A stretch of 64,000 nt of DNA from Algoriphagus pacificus (GCF_017254845.1 NZ_JAFKCU010000002.1:620001-684000), one strand, 5' to 3'. Shown: positions 1 through 9,600, counted from the first letter of the stretch. Program-made: numbers and translations. Notes: generated from the sequence alone by a model not told the origin.

Positions 1-14
1 TGATAATAAAAAGT

Positions 15-41
15 AAAAGCCCGTCACATTAACGGGCTTTT
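15..41 (-). terminator. Rho-independent terminator of the PRC-barrel gene
   Basis: A perfect 10-bp inverted repeat (AAAAGCCCGT / ACGGGCTTTT) with a 7-base loop lies just past the stop codon of the minus-strand gene that ends at 62. Read on the minus strand it is a GC-rich stem followed by T residues, the form of an intrinsic terminator. Confidence 0.8.
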
Positions 42-61
42 GGAAAAAGAATTTATACTTC

Positions 62-436
62 TTATAGAGCAGTAATTCTTCTTCTTTCGAATCCATAATA
101 GGTATGGAGATCATCAATGAATTCGTGCTGAGGACCTTTTGGCCAGTTGTCACTGTCGAATCCTGGAGCTGCCTCCAGCTTTTCTTTTTCAACATTGACG
201 ATAATCACATCCTTTTGCTGGGTATGAAAATGGAACGCTTGCCAAGGCAAAGCCAATAACTTTGTTCCTAAGTTTAAGAATCCTTCGTCAACAGCAAGCA
301 CTGCATAAACTACATCACCTGTCTCGGAGTCTATCATCAAATCTTTGATTTTTCCGACTTTTTCGTCTCTTGCAGTTTTAACGGTGCAAGAACAGGTGGT
401 AGAACTACTAATTGGAAAATGATAATCGGTATTCAT
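62..436 (-). CDS. PRC-barrel domain protein
   Basis: A 124-residue protein whose first half matches a PRC-barrel domain: the stretch VGKIKDLMIDSETGDVVYAV (about residues 27-46) has the usual order of a short beta strand, a D-x-x-T-G turn and a second strand. PRC barrels occur in RimM, photosynthetic reaction centre H subunit and many small stress-linked proteins of unknown role. There is no signal peptide and no membrane segment, so it is probably cytoplasmic. The C-terminal third (after residue 80) is acidic and aromatic and I do not recognise it. The gene is monocistronic, with its own terminator. Domain call good; function unknown. Confidence 0.8.
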   Translation of the reverse strand: MNTDYHFPISSSTTCSCTVKTARDEKVGKIKDLMIDSETGDVVYAVLAVDEGFLNLGTKLLALPWQAFHFHTQQKDVIIVNVEKEKLEAAPGFDSDNWPKGPQHEFIDDLHTYYGFERRRITAL

Positions 437-594
437 GGTTTAGTTGGTTAAGTAAAACATTTATTGAATGTGATTACTATACAACTAATTCAATGCCGAC
501 CTATAAAATGGCTTTCTGAGCTATTTTGAGGGCTTCAAGGTTTTTTACCCTGTGTGGTTTTTCAACCAATTGGGAAAAAGTATTCCAACTAATT

Positions 595-1206
595 TTATTT
601 CATTCGTTTCTTCATTTCGACTGCGATTTCCTTTTCGGTTTCGAAAGGACTGGCCTCAAGTTGTTGGACGATATTTTTGTAGTTTACAGCATCCCGATTT
701 TGGGAAAGTTTAGCACTGGAGTGGACTTCCTTTACTTTTAGCTCAACCCCAACCAAGCCTTTTAACTGACTCTCTAGATATTTTTCGCTCATTGTTTCCA
801 CGGAAACTCTATTGGGTCTTCCTTCTTCAAATCTATCCACTAAAGATTTTAAATGATCCATCAATTCATCTCCTTCAATCAACCTTATCGTGCAATAGGC
901 ATGAACAGCCAAATAATTCCAAGTGGGAACATTTTCATGATTATACCAAGAAGAAGAGATGTAGGCATGTGGACCCTGAAAAATCACCAAAACTTCCTCT
1001 TGTAATTCCTTCCAGTGGGGATTTGCTTTTGCAATATGACCATGTAAAATAGCCGCGCCATTTTTATCCTCAGAAAGCATTAAAGGAATATGAGTGGCCC
1101 AAGGTCTTCCCGAAATTGTGGAAACCAGCGTTGCAAAGGAATTTTTTTGGATGAATTCCACGATTTCTGGAGCTTCTTCCCAACGGTTCAGAGGATGGAT
1201 GTACAT
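595..1206 (-). CDS. PaiB-like FMN-binding split-barrel protein
   Basis: A 203-residue protein of the PaiB / FMN-binding negative transcriptional regulator family. The family pattern is clear: an N-terminal MYIHPLNRW, then FATLVSTISGRPWATHIPL, LHGHIAKANPHW, FQGPHAYISSSWY and VPTWNYLAVHAYC. The length is that of the family (about 200). Members are flavin- or heme-binding split-barrel proteins; Bacillus PaiB was described as a regulator of sporulation and protease genes, but most homologues have no proven role. No neighbour suggests a pathway; it is divergent from the helicase at 1306, about 100 bp away. Confidence 0.87.
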   Translation of the reverse strand: MYIHPLNRWEEAPEIVEFIQKNSFATLVSTISGRPWATHIPLMLSEDKNGAAILHGHIAKANPHWKELQEEVLVIFQGPHAYISSSWYNHENVPTWNYLAVHAYCTIRLIEGDELMDHLKSLVDRFEEGRPNRVSVETMSEKYLESQLKGLVGVELKVKEVHSSAKLSQNRDAVNYKNIVQQLEASPFETEKEIAVEMKKRMK

Positions 1207-1305
1207 AGATTTTTGTATTAAAAACGGAAATTAAAAAAATCAAATTTTGAAGAGAGAGAAATAGCCCTTTATTTCACGAGAGATTATTTTTATTATTTTA
1301 GTTAT

Positions 1306-3570
1306 ATGAAAGAACAATCCTCGGATAAACTTGAGTTTGCAGCAAAATTTGTGAATAATACCGGTGCTCCGATTTTTCTCACCGGGAAAGCTGGGACCGG
1401 TAAAACCACTTTTTTGAGAGATTTGGCAAAACGCACGCACAAGCGGCATGTGATTCTTGCACCAACTGGGATCGCTGCCCTTCATGCAAAAGGCGTGACT
1501 ATCCATTCTCAGTTTCTTTTGCCCTTGGGTAGTTTTTTACCTGTTAGAGAGCCAGAGGGTAATTTTACCGATCAATATGGTTTTTATACCCAACATACCT
1601 TAAGCAGGAGACATCCTTTGAATCAGCTTCGCAAAAGTGTTTTGAAAGCTGTAGAACTCTTGGTTATTGACGAAGTGAGTATGCTTCGAGCAGATGTTTT
1701 GGATGCAATTGATTACCGAATGAAAAGTGTCAAAGGTAATTTTAGAGAGCCTTTTGGTGGCGTACAGGTATTGATGATCGGGGATTTATACCAATTGCCT
1801 CCGATAGTAAAAGATCATGAATGGCAGGTTTTGAATCGCTTTTATAACAGCATGCATTTTTTTGAGGCCAAAGCACTTCAGAATTCAGGTTTGGTTTACT
1901 TGGAATTGGACAAGATTTTTCGTCAACAAGACGATGAATTTATCAATGTATTGAATCACCTCCGAGACAACCAAGTAACGCAACAGGATGTGGATCTTTT
2001 GAATAAGCATTTTAAGAGTGCTGAAGAAATCAAAAAACTCGAAGAAGAATATATCACCATCACTACTCACAATTACAAAGCGGACCAGATCAATCAGAAA
2101 GAGATGGAAAGTTTGTCTGGAAAATCATTCTTTTTCGATGCAGAAGTAGAAGGTGAATTTCCAGATTCTTTATACCCTTTACCAGATCGATTGGAACTCA
2201 GAGAAGGAGCTCAGATTATGTTCGTGAAAAATGACAGCTCTGGAAACGCATCTTATTTCAATGGGAAAATTGCAAAAGTCATCCATCTGGAAAAAGATGA
2301 AATATTGGTGCAAATGCAGGGGACGGATGAGGAATATACCTTGAGAAAAGAAGTCTGGGAAAATAAAAAGTACATCGTAAATCAAGATACCAAGGAGTTG
2401 GATGAAGAAGTCATTGGTACTTTTTCTCAATATCCGATAAAACTGGCTTGGGCTGTCACAGTTCATAAAAGCCAAGGTTTGACTTTTGATCGGGCCATTA
2501 TCGACGTGGGTCAGGCTTTCGCTCCAGGTCAGGTTTACGTGGCTTTGAGTAGGCTGAGAAGCCTGGACGGGTTGGTTTTGAGAAGTAGGATTCAATCAAA
2601 TTTGGTCTACTCGGATCATCAAGTGGTGAATTTTTCCCAAAGTGCCGGGAACCAACTTGAGCTTCAGGACTTGCTGCAAAGAAACCAAAGCCATTATTTA
2701 GGAAGTCTCGTGGATCGGACTTTTGATTTACGTCCGATCTTAAAAGAATTGGAAACGTTTCAGAAGGAACAAAATAGCAGTTTGGAATTTGAGGATGCTG
2801 AAATGCAGAAGACTATCCCTGAAGTCTACCAGTTGCTTTCTGCTGAAGTTGGAAACACGGAGAAGTTCAGAAGGCAACTCTTATTTCTATTGCAGGAAAA
2901 TGAATCCGAAAAGCTCCAGGAAAGGATTCAAAAAGGAGGGCAATATTATCGAGAATTGATCGCCAATTCTTTGAAAAAAATCTTATCTCAGGCAGGCTTG
3001 GTTGAGCAATTTTCCAGAACAAAAAAATACCTGGACGGGCTAGAATCTGTGGAGGAAAGTCTGTTGAGAAAATATGTTGAGTTAAGTAAACTGGGTAGAT
3101 TAATCGAAGCTATTTCTTCCGGAAATACTCCTGGAAGAATGGAAGATTTGGACGAGGAAATTTTAAGTCTGAGACGCCAGTTTATTTTCAAAGCAAAAGA
3201 GCAGGCTGCGGAAAAAATAAAAGGAATCAAATCAAAAACGGGTCGTAAGAAATCAGGGGGATTGAAGCCAAAAAGACAAAAAGGAGATTCTTTCGAAGTG
3301 ACCTACCTGCTGTATACACAAGGAAAAACAATCGAAGAAATCTCAAAAGAGAGGAGTTTAGCTCAGTCAACCATCAAAAGCCATTTGGCTCATGGAATAG
3401 AAACGGGTCGCGTAGAGCTGGAAAATTGTCTGCCTGAATATGTGATTTCTGAAATCAAAGATCAGCTGGAAAAGCAAACCAGCATGACCGAGTTGCGGGA
3501 ATATTTTAATGGGAAATATGATTACGGAACCATTAAAATGGTCATTGCGGGGAATAAAGTGGGATTTTAG
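1306..3570 (+). CDS. PIF1-like superfamily 1 helicase with C-terminal HTH domain
   Basis: A 754-residue ATPase. Walker A is GKAGTGKT (residues 27-34), Walker B is LLVIDEVSML with DE at 122-123, and a UvrD-C-like motif TVHKSQGLTFD lies near residue 386, so all the parts of a PIF1/RecD2-type DNA helicase are present. The last 100 residues (from about 660) hold a helix-turn-helix domain of the kind attached to RecQ and PIF1-like helicases (TIEEISKERSLAQSTIKSHL). The middle region, 450-640, is helical and low in motifs. It probably unwinds DNA or RNA-DNA structures in repair or replication. No operon partner. The ATG is the first Met and precedes a normal N-terminal strand. Confidence 0.88.
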   Translation: MKEQSSDKLEFAAKFVNNTGAPIFLTGKAGTGKTTFLRDLAKRTHKRHVILAPTGIAALHAKGVTIHSQFLLPLGSFLPVREPEGNFTDQYGFYTQHTLSRRHPLNQLRKSVLKAVELLVIDEVSMLRADVLDAIDYRMKSVKGNFREPFGGVQVLMIGDLYQLPPIVKDHEWQVLNRFYNSMHFFEAKALQNSGLVYLELDKIFRQQDDEFINVLNHLRDNQVTQQDVDLLNKHFKSAEEIKKLEEEYITITTHNYKADQINQKEMESLSGKSFFFDAEVEGEFPDSLYPLPDRLELREGAQIMFVKNDSSGNASYFNGKIAKVIHLEKDEILVQMQGTDEEYTLRKEVWENKKYIVNQDTKELDEEVIGTFSQYPIKLAWAVTVHKSQGLTFDRAIIDVGQAFAPGQVYVALSRLRSLDGLVLRSRIQSNLVYSDHQVVNFSQSAGNQLELQDLLQRNQSHYLGSLVDRTFDLRPILKELETFQKEQNSSLEFEDAEMQKTIPEVYQLLSAEVGNTEKFRRQLLFLLQENESEKLQERIQKGGQYYRELIANSLKKILSQAGLVEQFSRTKKYLDGLESVEESLLRKYVELSKLGRLIEAISSGNTPGRMEDLDEEILSLRRQFIFKAKEQAAEKIKGIKSKTGRKKSGGLKPKRQKGDSFEVTYLLYTQGKTIEEISKERSLAQSTIKSHLAHGIETGRVELENCLPEYVISEIKDQLEKQTSMTELREYFNGKYDYGTIKMVIAGNKVGF

Positions 3571-3580
3571 AAATAAAAAA

Positions 3581-3600
3581 GGGGAGCTTTATGGCTCCCC
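3581..3600 (-). terminator. Terminator between convergent helicase and esterase genes
   Basis: GGGGAGC / GCTCCCC with a 6-base loop. On the minus strand the stem is followed by TTTTTTATTT, so it mainly serves the esterase gene that ends at 3621; on the plus strand the T tract is missing. Confidence 0.8.
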
Positions 3601-3620
3601 CGTTTGGAAACAGGAATAGA

Positions 3621-5267
3621 TTAATTTTTGGTGTTTCCGTAGTATTTATCATGAAATTGATAACGCGGCTGGTCGCTGGCCTGAATCAATTTACTTTCCA
3701 CATCTATAATCATTGTGGGTGGGGTTTCATCTGAAGCCTCTACTTTTTCCCAATTCGGAAGACCTTCTCCATTTGGGTTTCCAGTTTTGATGAAATTTTC
3801 GAAGAAGCTCATAAAGGTCTTAGAAACTTGGTAATCTTCAGGAGTCCAAGCAAAAACATCCACTAGATCCAAATTGCCCATGGCATATTCGATTTCGCAG
3901 GCATGAGGTGCACCGATTGGTTCAGGCATTTTTGGTCCTCCTTCCATAGTTCCACCAGCAAGTCCAGGAGTCAAATTCGCATCTTTCAGAGGAGGTCTCA
4001 ATTTGCTGTATAAATATCGATAAACGGCTTGATTGGAGTTCTTAGCATGTAAGTCTAACCATTTCCAAGTGCTGTACGCGATGAATCTGTCTGCAGCCAA
4101 ATCTGTCGCAGAACGTTCCACTTCTTCAGGTGTGGAATGAGGGTGGAGTTTTAAAACTTCCTCCCATTCACTTGGATAGGTTTCTTTAACTTTCGCGATA
4201 AACGCATCCTTGGTGTAAGGTTGACCTTGCATAAAAGCCATACCTGGGATCTCAGCAGAATTCCAGCCAGCAAGCAAAGGAACCATTGCTTGCTCTTGGG
4301 CTTCAAAGATTTCAGGAAGTGTTTTAGGGAGAAAATATCCGTCTAGAACCACTGGGAATCCAAATCTCTTGGATTCATTGTAAATGTCATAAATGTCTTT
4401 CGTGGAAAGATTTCGTAATTCTTCGATGCTTTTGTATCCAGCTTGTGTTGCAAAGTCTAGCCCCGTTTTTTCAGCTTCTTCTAATGAAACAGGTGCCAAA
4501 GTTGGATTGATTCCAGCACCACTTTCACCGATTGCCCCTGCTATTAGATCTTTTGAGAGGGGAGAAGCCATTTGATAACTGACTGAAATAGAACCGGCAG
4601 ATTCTCCTGCGATGGTCACTTTTGATGGATCACCACCAAAGGTTGCGATATTTTCCTTCACCCATTTTAAGGATGCCATTTGATCCATCAAACCGTAATT
4701 TCCAGACGCTTTATATGGAGCTTCAGCGCTCAGGCCAGGATGTGCTAAAAACCCAAAAATGTTCAATCTGTAGTTGACAGTGACTACCACGATGCCTTTT
4801 TGTGCCATTGCCTCTCCGTTGTACCTTGGCTCGGATCCATCTCCGGCGACAAATCCTCCTCCGTAGAAATAAACCAAAACAGGGAGGTTTTTGGTATTTC
4901 TATCTGCTGGAGTCCAGACATTTAGATACAAACAATCCTCGCTGATTCCATCAGATTTGAAGTCCATATCTCCAAACACAGGGGCCTGAACTGCTCTGGG
5001 TCCGAATTTCATTGTCTTTTTTATTCCTGACCAATTTTCAAGAGGCTGAGGTGCTTTCCATCTTAAATCTTTAACCGGTGGTTTTGCATAAGGAATCCCA
5101 AAGAATTTCTGGATTCCGGTTTTGGTATCATATGAACCTTCAATAATTCCGTTTTTGATTTTTGCCTGCACATCAAAAGCATTTAAGTTTTGGGCTATGG
5201 CTAGATTGCCGAAAATGCCAAAAAGAAGTAGAATAGATAGTCCGCAAATTTTTATTTTTGAGCTCAT
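3621..5267 (-). CDS. Secreted type-B carboxylesterase
   Basis: A 548-residue alpha/beta hydrolase of the carboxylesterase/lipase type-B family. Residues 1-25 form a signal peptide ending near AIAQ. The oxyanion motif YGGGF is at 135-139, the nucleophile elbow GESAG places Ser at 223, and a GAPHACEIEY segment near 450 carries the expected catalytic His. Family members hydrolyse carboxylic esters; the substrate cannot be read from sequence. It is divergent from a Nudix-family regulator gene (start 5358), and an imperfect palindrome lies between the two starts, so the regulator may control it (inference). Confidence 0.9.
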   Translation of the reverse strand: MSSKIKICGLSILLLFGIFGNLAIAQNLNAFDVQAKIKNGIIEGSYDTKTGIQKFFGIPYAKPPVKDLRWKAPQPLENWSGIKKTMKFGPRAVQAPVFGDMDFKSDGISEDCLYLNVWTPADRNTKNLPVLVYFYGGGFVAGDGSEPRYNGEAMAQKGIVVVTVNYRLNIFGFLAHPGLSAEAPYKASGNYGLMDQMASLKWVKENIATFGGDPSKVTIAGESAGSISVSYQMASPLSKDLIAGAIGESGAGINPTLAPVSLEEAEKTGLDFATQAGYKSIEELRNLSTKDIYDIYNESKRFGFPVVLDGYFLPKTLPEIFEAQEQAMVPLLAGWNSAEIPGMAFMQGQPYTKDAFIAKVKETYPSEWEEVLKLHPHSTPEEVERSATDLAADRFIAYSTWKWLDLHAKNSNQAVYRYLYSKLRPPLKDANLTPGLAGGTMEGGPKMPEPIGAPHACEIEYAMGNLDLVDVFAWTPEDYQVSKTFMSFFENFIKTGNPNGEGLPNWEKVEASDETPPTMIIDVESKLIQASDQPRYQFHDKYYGNTKN

Positions 5268-5279
5268 GAAATTTGACTT

Positions 5280-5300
5280 ATTGTATCGTTGTGAAACAAT
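5280..5300. promoter_or_regulatory. Candidate operator between esterase and NrtR-like genes
   Basis: ATTGTATC-GTTGT-GAAACAAT is an inverted repeat with 7 of 8 arm positions matching, 12 bp upstream of the esterase start and 57 bp upstream of the divergent regulator. The position suits a repressor site for the NrtR-like protein, but the assignment rests on symmetry and location only. Confidence 0.35.
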
Positions 5301-5357
5301 AGTAATTGCTTATTTTTAAAAAAACAATTTCTTTGAATAGTTTTCCTATTTTCGTCC

Positions 5358-6056
5358 ATGGCTTTTGAACCAGAATTATATATACCCAATCTTTCCTACG
5401 ATTCCGTCATTTTTGGTTTTTCTGGTGAAAAACTCAAAATCCTTGTTTTGGAATATCATAATACTGGGACATTCGCGTTGCCTGGAGGATTTGTCCGTAA
5501 GGATGAACCTTTGGAAGATGCTGTGAAAAGAGGGCTTTCTGAGAGGACAGGATTAGACGAGATCTATCTCGAGCAGTTTCATACTTTTGGCTCCATGGAT
5601 CGATTTAGGCCTGACATCATGCGCAAAATCTTAGCTGAGCAGGGCCATATATTGGAAGATCACTGGATGCTGGGAAGGTTTATAACCATTGGTTATTATG
5701 CCTTGATCAATTATGAAAATGTCACCCCAAAACCCGATGAATTATCCGATTCAATTGAATGGTATGATTTTGATCAGTTACCCGAATTGATGATGGATCA
5801 TCATGAGATAGTGAGGAAAGCATTGGAACATCTTCGTACTCATCTGGATCATAAACTACTCAGTTTCAATTTGCTTCCAGAAATGTTTACCATGAAGGAT
5901 TTGCAGCAGGTGTACGAAGCGATTTTAGGTGAGCCCCAAAATAGAGCAAACTTCCAGCGGAAAATGTTAAGCCTAGGCATTCTGGAAAGACATGAAAAAT
6001 TGTATACCGGAGGCTCGCACAAAGCTCCTTTCCTTTATAGTTTTAAGAAGTCTTGA
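5358..6056 (+). CDS. NrtR-type regulator: degenerate Nudix domain plus winged helix
   Basis: A 232-residue protein with an N-terminal Nudix fold (about 10-150) and a C-terminal winged helix (about 155-232), the architecture of NrtR/AraR-type transcription factors. The Nudix box begins normally (G44-x5-E50-x7-R58) but then reads RGLSERTGL instead of the REUxEExGU pattern, so two of the usual metal-binding glutamates are Gly59 and Arg63. It probably senses a nucleotide or sugar ligand rather than hydrolysing it. Known members control NAD, arabinose or related sugar pathways. Here the divergent neighbour is a carboxylesterase and the gene ends next to the convergent outer-membrane protein gene. 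Family call strong, ligand unknown. Confidence 0.87.
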   Translation: MAFEPELYIPNLSYDSVIFGFSGEKLKILVLEYHNTGTFALPGGFVRKDEPLEDAVKRGLSERTGLDEIYLEQFHTFGSMDRFRPDIMRKILAEQGHILEDHWMLGRFITIGYYALINYENVTPKPDELSDSIEWYDFDQLPELMMDHHEIVRKALEHLRTHLDHKLLSFNLLPEMFTMKDLQQVYEAILGEPQNRANFQRKMLSLGILERHEKLYTGGSHKAPFLYSFKKS

Positions 6057-6057
6057 C

Positions 6058-7236
6058 TTAATTTAGGATAGGAATCGCGTCTACTGTATTTCTTAATTTT
6101 TTTGGTGCAAAAAGTCTGTACCCCACATGCATTTGTAAATAGACTCTCCAGTCCGCGTTGATGACTGAGGTGTTTTGTTGTTTGAACTTTCGGTTTTCAG
6201 CAGTGATCAACATCCCAGAAAAGAATCGCTCTCCATTGTAACCAAGAGCTCCTCGAGCATCCCATTTGAACACACCATTGTTTTGCTTTACCTCAACCTG
6301 ATCACCCACGAATCTTGTAATAACTTTGGAATTCAAAAATCCATAGCCTAATGAAGCTCCAGCAGAGGCATAGAATTTCTCTTGAATCACATGAGTATAA
6401 TAATATCCTGCATTTGCGATGACTTCAAAGTTCTTGGACTTTTGGGTAGTTATAGTCCCAGTTGGTTCCTCCCGATTGTCTACGATATAATAGCGATAAA
6501 GTAAAGTTGGAAGGAATGTACCGGCACTTTTCAGCTGACGCTCGGTTCCTGTAAAAATGGCTTTTGTGGAAAAATGCTGGTTGAAATTATAACCCGTTAC
6601 CCCTTGAATACTTCTGTAATGAAGATTAGGAAACTGTACATAAGGATCGCCTTCCATCCAATCTGAGTCAAAGTCTGAGGTATTGTCAAGGTAATATCCT
6701 GTGGTTCTCGTATAACTCAGTTCTTGAACCCAATGGGTAAAATTAAAACCTGTTGAAAAACCGATCCCAGTCGTTTCTCCCTTGGTCAGATTATCGTCAT
6801 TTCCTGTAATGAATTTGGGTATAAAACTGAATCCTAAAGACAAAAACCGATAGTTCATATTCAGTTTCAGAACTGAACTCCCATTCGGATAGATTTTTGT
6901 AATTGAGGGTCCTGATTCAACCGAAAACCGCTCATTGTCATTAACCAAACTGACTCTAAAAGCCAGATAATTACTCATGTTTTCGATATATCCATCTTCA
7001 ATTATAATACCTTCCGAACTTGGAATAGTATCGTTTTCAGAAACTTGGATAGCTGGTTTAGCTAATTTTGAACTGTATTGATCAGTAAGTCTTGAAGCTA
7101 ATTCCTTCTGAAGTCGAGGTGTGTTTTTACTTTCAGAGGGAATTGAAACATTGTCCTCTGTTAGCTGGAATTGCTGCGAAAATCCCAGACTGGTGATGAA
7201 AAATAAAGCGAGGAGGAAAAAAGAAAATAGTCTCAT
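6058..7236 (-). CDS. Predicted outer-membrane protein, uncharacterised
   Basis: A 392-residue protein with a signal peptide (MRLFSFFLLALFFITSLGFS) and a body rich in alternating hydrophobic and aromatic positions with many Tyr/Phe-ending strands (for example the YRYYIVDNREE and YYYTHVIQEKFYASAGASLGY regions), typical of a Bacteroidota beta barrel. It is close to DUF4421-like outer-membrane proteins in general look, but I cannot assign a named family with confidence. It ends 2 bp from the stop of the convergent regulator at 6056. Role unknown. Confidence 0.6.
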   Translation of the reverse strand: MRLFSFFLLALFFITSLGFSQQFQLTEDNVSIPSESKNTPRLQKELASRLTDQYSSKLAKPAIQVSENDTIPSSEGIIIEDGYIENMSNYLAFRVSLVNDNERFSVESGPSITKIYPNGSSVLKLNMNYRFLSLGFSFIPKFITGNDDNLTKGETTGIGFSTGFNFTHWVQELSYTRTTGYYLDNTSDFDSDWMEGDPYVQFPNLHYRSIQGVTGYNFNQHFSTKAIFTGTERQLKSAGTFLPTLLYRYYIVDNREEPTGTITTQKSKNFEVIANAGYYYTHVIQEKFYASAGASLGYGFLNSKVITRFVGDQVEVKQNNGVFKWDARGALGYNGERFFSGMLITAENRKFKQQNTSVINADWRVYLQMHVGYRLFAPKKLRNTVDAIPILN

Positions 7237-7307
7237 AGCACAGTATTTAAGTGACTAAATGCCAATGAAAATACTATTTTATTTTCAGGATTTCTTAAGC
7301 AAGAAAA

Positions 7308-8843
7308 TTATTTGAGACGTATCATATCCTGAGTTTTTTCAGTCAGGATTGACATGACCGTAGTAATCCCTTCTTTGTAGTTTCCAAGTCGGATGTTTTC
7401 GTTAGGACTATGCTGGTTGTTGTCAGCATTGACAGTAGGAATTGTCACCGCAGGAATTCCCAAAGCATCCACAAAAGGAGAAATAGGAATCGAGCCTCCG
7501 GAAATCCTAATTTGAACCGGATCTTTTCCAAATGCTCTATTCATTGCTGAACGGAGCCATTTTCCAGTTTCGGAATCCATAGGAGTTCTAAATGCTTGAT
7601 ATGAAATGGAATAGACCATTTTGACGATTTTTGGATGATTCATGCGTTGCTCATCTGTTGGATCTTCTGAGACAATATGGAATCCTTGGCCCTCTATGTG
7701 ATCTTTAATTAATCCAAACAATCTTTCAGGATCAGATTCCGGAACTAATCTCACATCAATTTCTGCTGTTGCAGTGGCTGGGACAATCGTTCTGGCTTCT
7801 TTTCCTACCCAGGCTGATTCAAGTCCCCTGATATTCAAGGAGGGATATTGAATACTTTCCTGATAGCTATTTCCTACGTTATCTGTTCTGCCTATGCCTA
7901 ATTTTCTTTGAATAGCTTCCTCATCATCTGGAACTTTTGACAGAATTTCCTTTTCAGTTTGAGTTAAAGTTATTCCATCATAATAGCCCGGAATAGTTAC
8001 CCTACCATTGGTGTCTTTCATGGATGCCAAAAGCTGAGAAAGTAACAATGCAGGATTTGGAGCATAATTTCCATAATGACCACTATGCTGAGGGAATTTT
8101 GGACCATAAGTTGTCAATGTCAAATCAGCGATTCCCCTTGCTCCAAAACTCAAGGTGGGTTCGTTGCTTGTATGTCTTGGCCCATCCATGATCAGCATCA
8201 TATCGGCGGCTAATTTTTCTTTGTATTTGACTACTGCAGAAGGAAGCCTTGGAGATCCTTGTTCCTCCTCAAAATCCAGAATGATTTTCACATTATAATC
8301 AGGTGAAATACCTGCTTCTGCCAGCGCATCCCAAGCGGTGAGAAACATGGCAACGGGCCCTTTGTCATCAGAGGTAGATCTTGCAAAAATCCTCCAGTTT
8401 GGATCGTATTCGGTTTTTAATCGATCACTAGGGATTTTAGTCCATTCACCATTTTCCTGAATTTCCTTTAAAACCGGTTTGTATGGATCTGCCTGAAACC
8501 ATTTGCTTAAATCAACTGCCTGACCATCCATATGGAAATAAAACAAAGCTGTTTTGGTTGCTCCAGGTTGTTTTTTCTCCACCAATAAAAGCGGAATTCC
8601 ACCCGTAGCAAGGCGTTCGCTAGAATAACCTCTGCTTTCAAACTGATCTTCTGACCATTTGATATTTACTTCTATTTGCTCCGGAAAAACAGCATTATTT
8701 GGCATGCTGACTATCTCTTGAAGCAACTCTACTCCATGCTGCCAATGCTTCTCTGTGAGTTGCTCAAGTTTGTTTTTATCTGGTGCTTGGGAAAAAGCCT
8801 GGAAGCAGGCCAAGGAAAAAGAAAGGAGTAGAAGTCTTTTCAT
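7308..8843 (-). CDS. Secreted M20-family dipeptidase/metallopeptidase
   Basis: A 511-residue secreted zinc peptidase of the M20/M25/M40 family. A signal peptide (1-19, ending AFSQ) is followed by the metal-site motifs FHMDGQ (His104, Asp106), STSDDKGP (Asp159-160), FEEEQG (Glu192-194) and a late NNQHSPNEN (His near 478). The central lid domain, inserted after about 225, is the dimerisation domain of this family. It likely cleaves dipeptides or other short substrates in the periplasm. It precedes an ECF sigma factor gene in the opposite direction, with about 200 bp of intergenic DNA that shows no exact -33/-7 promoter on either strand. Confidence 0.9.
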   Translation of the reverse strand: MKRLLLLSFSLACFQAFSQAPDKNKLEQLTEKHWQHGVELLQEIVSMPNNAVFPEQIEVNIKWSEDQFESRGYSSERLATGGIPLLLVEKKQPGATKTALFYFHMDGQAVDLSKWFQADPYKPVLKEIQENGEWTKIPSDRLKTEYDPNWRIFARSTSDDKGPVAMFLTAWDALAEAGISPDYNVKIILDFEEEQGSPRLPSAVVKYKEKLAADMMLIMDGPRHTSNEPTLSFGARGIADLTLTTYGPKFPQHSGHYGNYAPNPALLLSQLLASMKDTNGRVTIPGYYDGITLTQTEKEILSKVPDDEEAIQRKLGIGRTDNVGNSYQESIQYPSLNIRGLESAWVGKEARTIVPATATAEIDVRLVPESDPERLFGLIKDHIEGQGFHIVSEDPTDEQRMNHPKIVKMVYSISYQAFRTPMDSETGKWLRSAMNRAFGKDPVQIRISGGSIPISPFVDALGIPAVTIPTVNADNNQHSPNENIRLGNYKEGITTVMSILTEKTQDMIRLK

Positions 8844-9048
8844 ATGAAATAAGCTTTGACTTGAAAGTAAGTAAATCTCCGCCTATTTGAAAACTCAACT
8901 TATCCCCAAACGGCTCACAAAAGATCATAAGGTTGAGAAAACCTTCTAAATAACTGAACATTAATGCTTTGTAATTAGGTGTTTTTGGCGGGATGAATTA
9001 TTTTAGAGTTGTATTTTTAATTTTCATTCTTGGTATTTTGTATTTCAA

Positions 9049-9588
9049 ATGTATTCTCAAACCTTAACTTCCCAACCAAGTAATTATTCTCTTATCAAAA
9101 ATCAGTTTTTGATTTGCTATGACGAATTGAGCAAATTTGCACATCAAAAGCTACGATTCGAGCATAATGCTTATACACTTGATACCTCGGCATTAGTCCA
9201 TGAGGCATACCTCAAAATGGATCAGCATGAAAATGGTTTTCAGGACAAAAGTCATTTTTTGGCTATTGCGGCGATAGTAATGAGAAGATTTTTAGTAGAC
9301 TATGCCAGACAAAAACATCGTCAGAAAAGGGGAGGGGATCAGATTCATCTGACATATGGTGCCATCACAAATCCTGTGGTGACTACGCCTGAGGAGGTTC
9401 TTCACTTAAATGAAGCTTTGACCAGACTTAAATCAATTAATAATAGACATTGTCGAGTAGTAGAATTCCATTTTTTTGGAGGGTATAAACATGAAGAAAT
9501 CGCCCAAATGATGGGAGTTTCGATTGATACTGTAAGGAGAGATTGGAGACTTGCTAAAGCATGGCTTAGCAAAGAGTTGAGGAATTAA
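9049..9588 (+). CDS. ECF-family RNA polymerase sigma factor (TIGR02999-like)
   Basis: A 179-residue sigma-70 family factor with region 2 (about 20-90) and region 4 (about 122-178, HEEIAQMMGVSIDTVRRDWRLAKAWL). The pattern LDTSALVHEAYLKM followed by FLAIAAIVMRRFLVDYAR is typical of the ECF subgroup that travels with Ser/Thr kinases. In most ECF factors region 2.2 starts D-A-E-D; here it is D45-T46-S47-A48, so the acidic residues that touch the beta-prime clamp are replaced by hydroxyl residues. No anti-sigma gene is present; the kinase gene starts 12 bp downstream. This suggests control by phosphorylation (inference from the related EcfP/PknT pair). Confidence 0.9.
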   Translation: MYSQTLTSQPSNYSLIKNQFLICYDELSKFAHQKLRFEHNAYTLDTSALVHEAYLKMDQHENGFQDKSHFLAIAAIVMRRFLVDYARQKHRQKRGGDQIHLTYGAITNPVVTTPEEVLHLNEALTRLKSINNRHCRVVEFHFFGGYKHEEIAQMMGVSIDTVRRDWRLAKAWLSKELRN

Positions 9589-9600
9589 TTTTTTTAAATC

